Notes: generated by a model from the letters alone, not told the origin. A stretch of 64,000 bases of DNA from Shewanella sp. MTB7 (GCF_027571385.1 NZ_CP085636.1:806001-870000), one strand, 5' to 3'; shown: positions 26,815 to 36,146, numbered from the stretch's first letter. Translations and numbers: made by a program.

Positions 26815-28749
26815 ATGCCTGCTAAAAAGGCTTGGGATTGTGAAGCTGCCACTAAAGGGGAAGGGGCTAAGGAGATTGATAAATCTCTTTTTTATAGCGA
26901 TTCTACATCAATTAAACAAACTCTTGAGGCCTCGTTAAGATCTGCAAGCTTACTGGAGCTAAGCAGTACCATCAGTGTTGATTCAAATTTTATTCGAGAT
27001 TTGAAAAGTATCTATCAGAAGACACGTTTCTCCGTCGATATTGATACCTGCGTGTTGTTTCGTTTCGTTAATGGTCTATGGTGGGAGGTGATGCCTATCA
27101 TTGAAGGTCATAAGTTCATTGATGATTGTCAATGGAAGAAAGTGCCTGCAAACCAAGTTAGTACCATCGAGTCGCTATTTGAAATTCGTGATGAAGTTGT
27201 AAGTCATAAAGCGGCTGAGGGTTCAAATTTAGATATTTTCCACCTACTCTCTCAAGGAAGTGTTCATTTTGAACGTTTTAAAACAGAGCATGGTGGGGTC
27301 GCATTTAAGCCTTCCGACAGCAAAGTCTTCTCCCAGTATGATAGTGCTTTTTTAGCTTATATTGCAGCGATAATTTCTTTCTGTATAGATAAGGATATTT
27401 CGAGTCATTATTTACAAGATGTATATGATTCTCTGCAAGATATTGCAGATAAACTTAATGATAGTAATAGAGATGAGAATACTATCTCGGCGATATATTT
27501 GGATCCTGCGACGGGGTTACACAGTAAGTTAGGTTTTTTAAGAGTAATTCAGTTTCTTGTGGACAAAAAACAGAAAAACAGTTTTGTTATTGTTTTATCA
27601 CTTGAAATGTCGGGTGGTTCGATAAACCTATTAGATGAAGAGGTGAAAAGAGTTTTTTTAAAAATGGCGATAGTACGCTTAAAAGCAATTATTCCCGATA
27701 ACAACACACTCTCGATTCTAAATAGTAGTGAATTTGCCTTTATTATGATCGACTCCAGCCAAGAAGATGTGATTAAAACGCTATCTGATGTAATGGATTC
27801 ATTTCTTAATTATTTGTTGGTTGATGGTCACCCTGTTCCCTGTGAGTTGAGGGCTGGTTATAGTTGTTACCCAAGTTGTGAGTCAGAGCCCAATGAACTG
27901 CTTAGAATGGCATACATTGCACTCTATCAGGCTAAGAATACACCCTCCAGAAAACCCGTTAGCTATCAAGATGAGATAGTACAGGAGTTAAGACTCCATT
28001 TAGAGTTGGCACATTGCTTACCCAGAGCTATTGAATTACAAGAGTTTTTACTCTACTTCCAACCTATCGTCAATCCCACAAAATTGGATGAAGATATTCA
28101 TCATTATGAAGCTTTGATTCGATGGAAGCATCCTGTTAAAGGGATGATCCCACCGGATCGTTTTATCGATATTGCTGAAAAGAGTGGGGATATTATTGCT
28201 ATCGGCTATTGGGTTATTCATGAAGTATGTCGCTGCTTGTCACTGCCTTCAGTTCCGAATGATGTTGGTGTATCGATTAACTTATCTCCGGTTCAGTTTA
28301 AAGATGAGAGACTTGTTCAAAATATCACTAAGATAGTGAATGAATACGCTATTTCACCGGAAAGAATTACCATTGAAATTACCGAAACGTCGGCAATGCA
28401 AGATAATGAATTAACAAAAGAAAAATTCTCAGAATTCCATGCGGCAGGCTTTAAACTTTCCATGGATGATTTTGGTACAGGTTACTCATCATTAAGTTAC
28501 TTGCTTAACTTTCATTTTGACATCATTAAGATAGATAAGAGCTTTATCGACAATACCTTGGTCGATGTTCAATATGAGATTATTGCACAAACGGTTGTTA
28601 AGCTTGCTCATGATTTATCTCTGATTGTAGTTTGTGAAGGGATTGAAACAGATGAACAATTTCAAATGGTTAGTGAATGGGAAACCGATATGATCCAAGG
28701 GTATTTAATCAGTAAACCCAAGATTTGGAGTGAGTTTTATTGTAATTAA
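26815..28749 (+). CDS. Cyclic di-GMP phosphodiesterase with degenerate GGDEF and EAL domains
   Basis: This protein of about 644 residues has an N-terminal GAF-like region (about 60-210), a GGDEF-fold domain (about 225-390) and a C-terminal EAL domain (about 395-640). The GGDEF signature is lost: the site reads NSSEF at 303-307, so cyclase activity is not expected. The EAL domain is intact, with YEALIRWKHP (E432), the ITETSAM metal site, the DDFGTGYSS loop and CEGIET. It should hydrolyse cyclic di-GMP, possibly with the inert GGDEF as a GTP sensor. ATG 26815 is preferred over the TTG one codon before. The upstream AhpD-like gene is co-transcribed. Confidence 0.88.
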   Translation: MPAKKAWDCEAATKGEGAKEIDKSLFYSDSTSIKQTLEASLRSASLLELSSTISVDSNFIRDLKSIYQKTRFSVDIDTCVLFRFVNGLWWEVMPIIEGHKFIDDCQWKKVPANQVSTIESLFEIRDEVVSHKAAEGSNLDIFHLLSQGSVHFERFKTEHGGVAFKPSDSKVFSQYDSAFLAYIAAIISFCIDKDISSHYLQDVYDSLQDIADKLNDSNRDENTISAIYLDPATGLHSKLGFLRVIQFLVDKKQKNSFVIVLSLEMSGGSINLLDEEVKRVFLKMAIVRLKAIIPDNNTLSILNSSEFAFIMIDSSQEDVIKTLSDVMDSFLNYLLVDGHPVPCELRAGYSCYPSCESEPNELLRMAYIALYQAKNTPSRKPVSYQDEIVQELRLHLELAHCLPRAIELQEFLLYFQPIVNPTKLDEDIHHYEALIRWKHPVKGMIPPDRFIDIAEKSGDIIAIGYWVIHEVCRCLSLPSVPNDVGVSINLSPVQFKDERLVQNITKIVNEYAISPERITIEITETSAMQDNELTKEKFSEFHAAGFKLSMDDFGTGYSSLSYLLNFHFDIIKIDKSFIDNTLVDVQYEIIAQTVVKLAHDLSLIVVCEGIETDEQFQMVSEWETDMIQGYLISKPKIWSEFYCN

Positions 28750-28857
28750 TCTTGCTAATATTTGCTGAGTTTATCGTCCCATAATGTCTAATTTGAACTA
28801 TCTTTTAATCTGAATGATGAGAAGTACAAAATAAGAATGACATAAAGGGTTGAATAG

Positions 28858-30051
28858 ATGAAATTGCTAAAAGTAGCGCTATGCTGTGTTGTATTATTAC
28901 CTTCCTGTGTATCTGCTGGACAAGTGTATTATGAAGCTCGTAGTGATGCGATGGGCGGTGCAGGTGTGGCATCTTCTAATCGAGAAGGAGCCGCTTTTAT
29001 TAATCCCGCTCTTCTTGCATTGCATGGGCCTAAATTCAATGATTTTGCTCTCTTGCTGCCGGTATTAGGCGCCGATGGAGCAGATAAAGATCAGATGGTC
29101 GATAAGTTTGATGCGCTGGAGGATTCCTATGACAGTTTAGAGGCCGCAATTAATGCTGTTGATGTCGTGGCAATCGATCGCTTTCGTCTTGAGCTAATTA
29201 ACGATCTAGAGTCCTTAAAAGGCGACACCGCATATGTAAGTGCTGGTCTTGGCTTTTCACTTGTGATCCCAAGTAAAAACATGCCAATGGCTATCTTTTA
29301 TAAGAGCTATATCGATGCTGTTGGTGTCACCGCAATCGAGCAATCTGATATTGATAATTTAACCGTACTTGACCCTAATAATCCCCCAGAGATCTCAGAC
29401 CTTGACTCTCAAGGTGCTGTAGTCGCTGGTGCTGTTTCTGATTTTGGTGTGGCAATAAGCTTCCCCTTATCTATCGTTAATATGCCCATTTCGGTTGGGG
29501 TTTCGCCCAAGTTTCAACGTATAGATACTTATAACTATGTGGTGAGTGCGAATAACTTCGACTCCAGTGATTTTAACGATGCTAAATACCGTAATGATGA
29601 GACGACATTCAATTTGGATATCGGTGTGGCCATGGAGCCTGTAGAGGGACTTATTGTTGGATTTTCGGGTCGTAATTTAATCAGTAAAGATGTGGAAACC
29701 GTTGAAGCACAAGGTCGCAAGTTTACCTACCAGGTTGAACCTTTGTTTACCGCCGGTGTTGCCTATGATTGGGGGAGTCTTACATTGACGACGGATATTG
29801 ACCTTAACGCTCATGAACGTTTCGATGATATAGAAGGTACTCAGTACTGGCGCTTAGGGGGAGAAGTGAGAGCTACACAGTGGCTGGCGCTACGTCTAGG
29901 TTATCGACATGACATGAAGGATAATACGTCGAATATCTACTCCTTAGGTACTGGATTCGCTTTTGGTCAGGCTTTTTATCTGGATGTAACCGGCATGGTC
30001 GGCAGTGACGATGCCATAGGTGGTGTGCTACAAACTTCATATCATTTTTAA
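28858..30051 (+). CDS. TraF-like/PorV-type outer-membrane barrel protein
   Basis: This 397-residue protein has a signal peptide ending in SAG near residue 21. The mature N-terminus YYEARSDAMGGAGVASSNREGAAFINPALLALH is typical of the conjugal transfer TraF (TraF_2) family, which resembles FadL/PorV barrels. The rest alternates strands (GLGFSLVIPS, SVGVSPKFQRI, WLALRLGYRHDM), and the chain ends SYHF with the terminal aromatic needed for BAM-mediated insertion. There are no conjugation genes nearby, so despite the family name a role in conjugation is not supported. The function is unknown. Confidence 0.8.
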   Translation: MKLLKVALCCVVLLPSCVSAGQVYYEARSDAMGGAGVASSNREGAAFINPALLALHGPKFNDFALLLPVLGADGADKDQMVDKFDALEDSYDSLEAAINAVDVVAIDRFRLELINDLESLKGDTAYVSAGLGFSLVIPSKNMPMAIFYKSYIDAVGVTAIEQSDIDNLTVLDPNNPPEISDLDSQGAVVAGAVSDFGVAISFPLSIVNMPISVGVSPKFQRIDTYNYVVSANNFDSSDFNDAKYRNDETTFNLDIGVAMEPVEGLIVGFSGRNLISKDVETVEAQGRKFTYQVEPLFTAGVAYDWGSLTLTTDIDLNAHERFDDIEGTQYWRLGGEVRATQWLALRLGYRHDMKDNTSNIYSLGTGFAFGQAFYLDVTGMVGSDDAIGGVLQTSYHF

Positions 30052-30116
30052 TGACGTTTCGAGGGCGTTCGCGGGCTAACTTAGAGAACGTTTTGCTACG
30101 AGAGTGGGAACGAGTA

Positions 30117-30232
30117 CCCTTCGAGTGCGCCAACAAGTTGGCTACGAGGACAAGCAATACGTTGTAGGTTTGTGGCAATTCTCTTTCTCGAAGTATCGCA
30201 GATGCGCACTCACAGTGACGAAGTCACGTTCT
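30117..30232 (+). repeat. Dispersed hairpin-bearing repeat, copy 1 (second copy at 35933)
   Basis: Two blocks of the gap 30052-30253 recur at 35933-36062. CCCTTCGAG then CGCCAACAAGTTGGCTACGAG contains the palindrome GCCAAC-AA-GTTGGC. CAGTGACGAAGTCACGTTCT contains GTGAC-GAA-GTCAC. Spacing between the blocks is similar in both copies while the filler sequence differs. Confidence 0.7.
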
Positions 30233-30253
30233 CGGAGCGAAGCGATCTCGATT

Positions 30254-31000
30254 TTACAATTCCATTAACGATTTAACCGTCAATACTAATGCATTGATTG
30301 AGCATAAGATCAGTGTCATGCTTCTGGTTTTACTCTTATCAACTCTTCCCACTAACCTGCCAGCGACCAAATATCCTAGCACCACTGATGGAAGTAGCAT
30401 GAGTGAAAGCCAAAGATGCTTAATCTCCAATAATCCTGCGATAGATAAGATGGCTAATGCTATGGCAGAACTAAAGATGAAGAAGGCTGAAAGCGCAGCT
30501 CTAAATTGACTCGCATCTTTTCCCGATAACAAAATAGCCAGTGGTGGGCCACCTATGGCTGCAATGTTGCCAAACACACCAGATATCACGCCTGCTGCAA
30601 ACAAGCTCTTGCGGTTCACCACTAAATTGAATTTAAGTAAACTTAGGATGACCGCTGCCGCCACGATCCCTGCTATGGCTAAGCCGAGAATCGGTTGGGG
30701 AGCAAATATTAACAGAGCCGCACCGATAAATCCGCCGGGAATACGACCCAGTAGCGCATACTGTAGGCCATTAAACTCCAGTGCCCCACGTTCTCGATAG
30801 AGAGTAAGCAAAGAGATGAAGAAGCCCATAACGATGACGGGGGCCGGAACCAGATCGGGATCAACAAGATAGAGAAGTGGCGAGGCTACCACGGCAAGAC
30901 CGAAGCCTATCAAGCTCTGAGTGATTGCCCCAAAGAAGATAATAATGGATGCCAGTAGTAAGGTAGTCGGTGCGATTAACTCAAACACATTTCTGTCCAT
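30254..31000 (-). CDS. TauE/SafE family membrane permease
   Basis: This protein of about 248 residues has eight or so hydrophobic segments and the TauE/SafE (DUF81-type) features: FFGAITQSLIGFGLAVVASPLL near the start and SGVFGNIAAIGGPPLAILLSG at the beginning of the second half. Members move sulfite, sulfoacetate or other small organic anions. The ATG at 31000 (MDRNVFELIAP) gives the family-like N-terminus. The frame is open to 31225, but those extra residues come from repeat-rich DNA and are unlikely to be translated. It has no strong ribosome site, and substrate cannot be assigned. Confidence 0.82.
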   Translation of the reverse strand: MDRNVFELIAPTTLLLASIIIFFGAITQSLIGFGLAVVASPLLYLVDPDLVPAPVIVMGFFISLLTLYRERGALEFNGLQYALLGRIPGGFIGAALLIFAPQPILGLAIAGIVAAAVILSLLKFNLVVNRKSLFAAGVISGVFGNIAAIGGPPLAILLSGKDASQFRAALSAFFIFSSAIALAILSIAGLLEIKHLWLSLMLLPSVVLGYLVAGRLVGRVDKSKTRSMTLILCSINALVLTVKSLMEL

Positions 31001-31635
31001 AAATAGTATACCCAAGTGAGCTGGATATATACGGCAATTAAAGAACAATAAAAACAAACAGGGATCGCATCGCATCGCGATCTCTATATCAGTTCCATTA
31101 ATTATTTGACCTTTCAGCGGGAGTTCAAGGTGCTGCAGGCAAGACTGGAACTTGACGCTAATAGTTATTCTCGGCTCTGGCATCCTCGGTAACTGCTCCT
31201 GCGTTACTCTACCTCCTGAATCCATTCAGTCGTGCTTCGCCCTACCTTCTGCATCTGACCTCCAAGGATGGAGGAAATGTCTTATTTTGTATGGAACAAA
31301 ATAGACCATGCAGTCGTATATCTAAATCACTTAACACAGCATGGAGTACTTTGAAGCCCGCACTACGTGAGCTTTTCAAGCATTCCACTTCTGTGTTGTA
31401 TTGATTTAAAAGGGAATAACCATTTCTTTATCAATACGCCTTGAATTGAAAAGCTTGAAAGGCTCTGAATTGATCAAATATTTAGTAGAACTGATATTCT
31501 TGACTGGAGTAGAGTACTTTCTATATCTAAGTCTCTTGGAACCGCAAGATTCAGTGGTCATTGAATGCGCTTAGAATGGAATTCGCGCAAAGCCACTGAA
31601 ACGAGCTTTCTTAGAGCGTTAGGGTATTAATAAGG
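31001..31635. other. Gene-free interval with dispersed repeats
   Basis: No gene is convincing here. The interval contains the second copy of the CATCTGACCTCCAAGG repeat (31251-31280). It also has a stretch near 31383-31418 (CCACTTCTGTGTTGTATT, then TTTAAAAGGGAATAA) that resembles 45613-45649. Long poly-repeat composition and the lack of start sites argue against coding. Confidence 0.55.
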
Positions 31636-31950
31636 TTACTCGACGTCTTCCCACTCAATGCCCATCTCATCCATCAAGCGTTTTACTTCTACAGGAATGC
31701 TGTCAGGTTTATCTTTCGAAAGATCTTCATCATTTGGCAGTGGCTGGCCAGTATAGGCATGCAAAAATGCTTCACAAAGCAGTTCACTGTTGGTGGCGTG
31801 ACGTAGGTTATTGACCTGACGGCGTGTACGCTCGTCAGTCAGTACCTTAAGCACTTTTAAGGGAATAGAAACAGTAATTTTCTTTACCTGTTCATTCTTC
31901 TTGCCGTGTTCAGCATAGGGGCTGATGTAATCGCCATTCCACTCAGTCAT
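31636..31950 (-). CDS. metJ: Methionine repressor MetJ
   Basis: This 104-residue ribbon-helix-helix repressor begins [20 protein letters not shown]. The DNA-contacting strand is [17 protein letters not shown], followed by [34 protein letters not shown] helices (here AYTGQPLP). With S-adenosylmethionine as corepressor it binds tandem 8-bp Met boxes. The ATG at 31950 follows an AGGTGAG ribosome site; the frame is open to 32052, but the additional residues are not MetJ. Divergent Met boxes at 32059-32126 indicate autoregulation together with metBL, as in enteric bacteria. Confidence 0.95.
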   Translation of the reverse strand: MTEWNGDYISPYAEHGKKNEQVKKITVSIPLKVLKVLTDERTRRQVNNLRHATNSELLCEAFLHAYTGQPLPNDEDLSKDKPDSIPVEVKRLMDEMGIEWEDVE

Positions 31951-32058
31951 TGACTCACCTGTAAATTCAAAATTCGGGGCAGATTTTAACCCTTTAATTT
32001 GTACAGTCAAATTATTGCCTCTTATTTCGATTAAATGCAAATAGATTTCCATATGTTC

Positions 32059-32126
32059 GGACGTCTAAACGTCTAATCGGTTGACGAGGAAGTAACTCTT
32101 AGGTACATTTAGACGTCTAGACATCT
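32059..32126. promoter_or_regulatory. Met boxes (MetJ operator) between metJ and metB
   Basis: Two tandem pairs match the AGACGTCT consensus: GGACGTCT-AAACGTCT (32059-32074) and AGACGTCT-AGACATCT (32111-32126; the first is perfect, the second 7 of 8). They lie between the divergent metJ and metB starts, so MetJ with S-adenosylmethionine should repress both. The duplicated operator suggests one pair per direction. Confidence 0.9.
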
Positions 32127-32203
32127 CATTTTTCTAAATGATATAAAGTATGATGTCAGTAATAGGTATGATGTTTAGTAGTAGTTAGTATTAGGAGCTG
32201 TAG

Positions 32204-33373
32204 ATGACCGAACGTAAGTTAGCCACGATTGCCGTGCGTCAGGGGATTGAATCCGATACCCAACATGGTGCCGTAGTACCGCCGATCTATCTTTCCACTA
32301 ATTATTCCTTCGATGGACACAAGAATCCAAGAGATTTTGATTACAGCCGTTCGGGTAATCCAACGCGCTCTATTCTCGGAGATGCCATTGCAGCGCTTGA
32401 AAAAGGAGCCACAGGCGTGGTGACATGTACGGGAATGGCTGCAATAACCTTGGTCACGAGTTTGTTAGGTCCTGATGACCTATTACTGGTTCCCCACGAT
32501 TGTTATGGTGGCAGTTATCGTCTATTCACCAACTTGGCCAAAAAGGGTCAGTTTAAGTTGATGGTGGTTGATCAAACAGATAGCCAAGCCTTAAGTGAGG
32601 CGATAGCGCTTAAACCTAAGATGGTTTGGCTTGAGACTCCATCTAATCCACTGCTAAGGGTTGTCGATATTGAAGCTATTTCAGCTGCAAGCCATGATGT
32701 TGATGCGATCGTGGTCGTCGACAACACTTTCTTGTCACCTATTTTGCAGCAGCCACTTTTATTAGGGGCTGATATCGTCATGCATTCGACGACTAAGTAC
32801 ATCAATGGACACAGTGATGTTGTTGGCGGTGCCGTGGTTGCGAAAGATCCTGAATTGGGTGAGTTACTGCATTGGTGGTCAAACACCTTAGGGCTGACTG
32901 GATCTGCATTTGATAGTTATCTAGCACTGCGTGGCCTTCGAACTCTACCTATTCGCATCAGAGAGCATCAAGCCAACGCTCAGCGAGTATTAGAGGTACT
33001 CACTAACAGCAACGCCGTAGACAAGGTTTACTACCCTGGGCTTAACGATCACCCCGGACATGACATCGCCGCTAAGCAGCAAAAAGGCTTCGGTGCCATG
33101 CTCAGTTTCGAGCTAAAAGGTGGTGAAGCTGAATTAGTCGCCTTTCTAGCGCAACTTTCTGTGTTTTCTATCGCAGAAAGTTTAGGTGGGGTAGAGAGTT
33201 TAGTCGCCGTTCCTGCGACAATGACCCACAGAGCGATGGAACCAGCGGCGCGAGCCGAAGCAGGGATTAAAGAGACCCTCATTCGCCTTTCTGTTGGTAT
33301 TGAAGATGCTGATGATTTAGTGGCCGACATTAAAGCGGGACTCGCTGCAGCATCTGCAGTCAGCGGTTTATAA
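32204..33373 (+). CDS. metB: Cystathionine gamma-synthase
   Basis: This 389-residue PLP enzyme of the Cys/Met metabolism family joins O-succinylhomoserine and cysteine to form cystathionine, the first step of transsulfuration toward methionine. The PLP lysine is K198 in HSTTKYINGHSDVVGG, preceded by VVVDNTFLSP. The N-terminal YSRSGNPTR and the late SLGGVESL also fit. Position, length and the downstream metL match the enterobacterial metBL operon. The ATG follows AGGAGCTGTAG. A partial duplication lies just after its stop (see 33352-33489). Confidence 0.94.
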   Translation: MTERKLATIAVRQGIESDTQHGAVVPPIYLSTNYSFDGHKNPRDFDYSRSGNPTRSILGDAIAALEKGATGVVTCTGMAAITLVTSLLGPDDLLLVPHDCYGGSYRLFTNLAKKGQFKLMVVDQTDSQALSEAIALKPKMVWLETPSNPLLRVVDIEAISAASHDVDAIVVVDNTFLSPILQQPLLLGADIVMHSTTKYINGHSDVVGGAVVAKDPELGELLHWWSNTLGLTGSAFDSYLALRGLRTLPIRIREHQANAQRVLEVLTNSNAVDKVYYPGLNDHPGHDIAAKQQKGFGAMLSFELKGGEAELVAFLAQLSVFSIAESLGGVESLVAVPATMTHRAMEPAARAEAGIKETLIRLSVGIEDADDLVADIKAGLAAASAVSGL

Positions 33374-33489
33374 GAGTTAAAAATGACGCGTGGTCATTTA
33401 GTCGTAGATAGTTAAGTTGGACTCACTGCTTTATCTGCAGTCAGCTGTTAATTGGTTTATAGGAGTTAGAGATGGCGCGTGGTCATTTA
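33352..33489 (+). repeat. Partial duplication of the metB-metL junction
   Basis: The end of metB and start of metL occur twice. ATCTGCAGTCAGCGGTTTAT through GCGTGGTCATTTA (33352-33400) is repeated with changes at 33433-33489. In the first copy an ATG at 33383 opens a 10-codon frame (MTRGHLVVDS, stop 33413-33415) that mimics the MetL N-terminus (MARGHL). The second copy is the real metL start. The copies differ by substitutions and an 8-nt indel. Confidence 0.8.
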
Positions 33490-35865
33490 CATAAATTTGG
33501 TGGTTCTAGTCTAGCGGATGCAGATTGTTATCGCCGTGTGGCTCATATCCTTCTCACTCATGGCAATAGCGACGATCTTGTCGTTGTCTCCGCCGCAGGT
33601 AAGAGCACCAATTTTCTTTATAAGTTGCTAGCGTTAAAAGATTCGTCTCAACTGTGGCAAGAAGAATTACAGGTACTGATTAGTTTTCAGCAGAATTTGA
33701 TTGAACAATTGCTATCAAATGAGCAAGCGAGAAGCTTGCGTGAGCGCTTATCTATAGATAAGTATCAATTGATCAGTTTGTTTTCTCTTGATGAACTTAA
33801 TGAATATAAGCGCAGCGAAGTCGTGAGCTTTGGTGAACGCTGGTCAGCTCGTTTACTGGCTGCTCTTTTGAGGGAGTCTGGCGTGGCGGCAAGCGATGTC
33901 GATGCCAGAAGCCTACTGATTGCCGATGAGGGAGCCATTCCTCAAATCAGGCTTGATGAGTCACGTGTTCGCGTGCAGAAGCGTGTTGAAGGTAGTCCTA
34001 ACGAACGTTTGATTATTACCGGTTTTATCTGTGCGAACAGCCAAGGCGAAACTTTACTGCTTGGGCGTAATGGCTCTGACTACAGCGCCACGCTAATTGC
34101 CAGCCTTGCTGATATTGGTCGTGTGACAATTTGGACTGATGTTGAGGGGGTATTTAATGCTGACCCTAACAAAATCAACGATGCAAAGTTACTCAAGAGT
34201 CTCTCTTTAGATGAAGCTAACCGCCTCGCTCATTTAGGCTCACCTGTACTGCATAATCGCTCGTTACAGCCACTGTTTGATACTGATGTGAGCTTAGCTG
34301 TGCGTTCTAGTTACGCCTCTCACACAGACTTTACCTTGATTGCACCTAAGAGTTCATCGGCTAGCGCGCCGGTTGTGACTAACCTTGCTTCGGTTTCGCT
34401 GTTTAATTTAAGGTTAACAGCAGGTTTGCATAGCGTCCTCGCACTGCTAGCTGAGTCTGGACTTATCCCGCTAGCCCATTGGACATTAGCGCAAAACCGA
34501 GTTGAATTAGCCTTCACCAATGAAAACAGTAAACAAGTTCATGCTCTGCTTGAGCTTGAAGCAGAGTCATTGGGGATAGCTGACATCAAAGTGCGGGAAG
34601 ATCTGGGGTTAGTTGCGCTAGTCAGTGCTGACTCAGGCCTTTATCGCCGTGGTTTTGCTCGCTTGTTAAGTCGCGATGCCAGACCCTTGTTTAACGATGG
34701 CTTGAGCTTAGTGACCTTGGTTCCCTTTGGACAAGTTAACCTGCTGACTCAAAAAGTGCATCGTCGATGTGCAGGACCTCGTAAGCGTATCGGTGTGCTG
34801 CTGCTTGGGGTTGGTAATATCGGTGAAGCTTGGATAGAGCTATTCACCCGAGCAAGAGCTGCATTGAATAAAGAGTTAGAAGCTAGCGTAGAACTGGTGG
34901 GCTTGTTGAGTTCAAAGAAAGCCTTGCTGAAAGAGGAGGGTATTAATCTCGCTTCATGGAAAGAGGAGTTTGAACAGCAAGCCACACCTTGGTTGTATGA
35001 TCACCTGTTTGAGCAACTTCAGGCGCTAGAATGTGATGAAATTATTGCTTTGGATATCAGTGCCAGTGCAGATTTAACCTTACAATACCCTGCGTTCTTT
35101 GCGCGTGGTATCCATGTCGTTAGTGCTAATAAACTTGCAGGTTCAGGTCCCTTAGCTTTCTATAATGAGCTCAAGCAGCAGTTGGGTAATCGCAGATTGT
35201 TTTGGCGGTATAATGCCAGCTGTGGTGCAGGATTACCGGTGCAACATGCGCTGAACGATCTACACAACAGTGGTGATAGTATTGAAGCGGTAGGCGGCAT
35301 TTTCTCTGGCACGCTGTGTTGGTTATTCGAGAACTATGATGCTAAAAAACCGTTTTCACAACTTGTATTAGAAGCGAGAGGGTTAGGGATCACTGAGCCC
35401 GATCCTCGTGATGATCTATCCGGTCGTGATATGCAGCGTAAGTTGTTAATTTTAGCCCGTGAGATTGGTCATAATATTGAGCTAGACGATATTAAATTAA
35501 ACTCGCTTGTTCCTGCGGCATTAGCAGATATTTCACTTGAGCAATTTTTAGTGAGAATAGCTGAGCTTGATGATGACTTGTTGCAGCAGTTTAGTGCGGC
35601 AGCGGAACAGAATAAGGTGCTGCGATATGTTGCAGGCTTAGATTTAATTGGTGGCGTTTTAAAGGCTGAAGTGGGCATAGAGTGGGTCGACAGAGACCAT
35701 GCTTATGCTAATTTAACCCCAGGTGATAATGTGTTTGTTATCCGTAGTTCCTTTTACCAAGACAATCCATTAATTATCCGTGGACCAGGCGCTGGTAGGG
35801 AAGTCACCGCTGCCGCAGTTCAGTCAGATCTAGCGCAGATTTGTCGGGATCTGGTGCAGGAGTAA
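33472..35865 (+). CDS. metL: Bifunctional aspartokinase/homoserine dehydrogenase II
   Basis: This 797-residue fusion has an N-terminal aspartokinase domain (about 1-300, with LHKFGGSSLAD for ATP and GRNGSDYSATL for aspartate), a middle interface domain (about 300-450) and a C-terminal homoserine dehydrogenase (about 440-797, starting GVLLLGVGNIGEAW for NAD(P), with SANKLAGSG and GIFSGTLCWLF). It supplies homoserine for methionine synthesis. Its gene is part of the metB-metL operon and lies under the same MetJ control. The start ATG follows ATAGGAGTTAGAG. Confidence 0.95.
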   Translation: MARGHLHKFGGSSLADADCYRRVAHILLTHGNSDDLVVVSAAGKSTNFLYKLLALKDSSQLWQEELQVLISFQQNLIEQLLSNEQARSLRERLSIDKYQLISLFSLDELNEYKRSEVVSFGERWSARLLAALLRESGVAASDVDARSLLIADEGAIPQIRLDESRVRVQKRVEGSPNERLIITGFICANSQGETLLLGRNGSDYSATLIASLADIGRVTIWTDVEGVFNADPNKINDAKLLKSLSLDEANRLAHLGSPVLHNRSLQPLFDTDVSLAVRSSYASHTDFTLIAPKSSSASAPVVTNLASVSLFNLRLTAGLHSVLALLAESGLIPLAHWTLAQNRVELAFTNENSKQVHALLELEAESLGIADIKVREDLGLVALVSADSGLYRRGFARLLSRDARPLFNDGLSLVTLVPFGQVNLLTQKVHRRCAGPRKRIGVLLLGVGNIGEAWIELFTRARAALNKELEASVELVGLLSSKKALLKEEGINLASWKEEFEQQATPWLYDHLFEQLQALECDEIIALDISASADLTLQYPAFFARGIHVVSANKLAGSGPLAFYNELKQQLGNRRLFWRYNASCGAGLPVQHALNDLHNSGDSIEAVGGIFSGTLCWLFENYDAKKPFSQLVLEARGLGITEPDPRDDLSGRDMQRKLLILAREIGHNIELDDIKLNSLVPAALADISLEQFLVRIAELDDDLLQQFSAAAEQNKVLRYVAGLDLIGGVLKAEVGIEWVDRDHAYANLTPGDNVFVIRSSFYQDNPLIIRGPGAGREVTAAAVQSDLAQICRDLVQE

Positions 35866-35932
35866 ACATTGTAAAGAAGGGCACTTTGCTTTGAGTTCGT
35901 TCGAGAGCTCATATCGAGAGCGGAAACAAGTT

Positions 35933-36062
35933 CCCTTCGAGCTCGCCAACAAGTTGGCTACGAGAAAAGTTTTTTGCTCCTGACTTTTCTTTTCCTCGCA
36001 GTCGCCTGCGACGTACTCGAAGGTGCTTCATAGCCGTTCTAGCAGTGACGAAGTCACGTTCT
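35933..36062 (+). repeat. Dispersed hairpin-bearing repeat, copy 2 (first copy at 30117)
   Basis: This repeats both palindromic blocks seen at 30117-30232: CCCTTCGAGCTCGCCAACAA continuing into GTTGGCTACGAG, and CAGTGACGAAGTCACGTTCT. It fills most of the metL-metF gap and ends before the metF operator. Confidence 0.7.
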
Positions 36063-36146
36063 AGTAGCAGCTTTGCTATATCTTATTTGAAATTACTCCT
36101 CTTTTAGCTATTGACTTCAATCTCAGCTTCTTTAATATGGATGTAT

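Noticed and set aside
28858..30051. Evidence of a conjugative element from the TraF-like protein
   Set aside because: No other transfer, mating-pair or integrase gene occurs in the window; this TraF_2-type family is widespread on chromosomes.
31001..31225. N-terminal extension of the TauE/SafE-like protein
   Set aside because: The extra 75 residues come from repeat-rich DNA, are not membrane-like and are absent from the family pattern; ATG 31000 fits better.
33383..33415. A methionine-rich attenuator leader peptide before metL
   Set aside because: The 10-codon frame has only its initiator Met and no terminator/antiterminator pair; it is better explained as a duplicated metL start.
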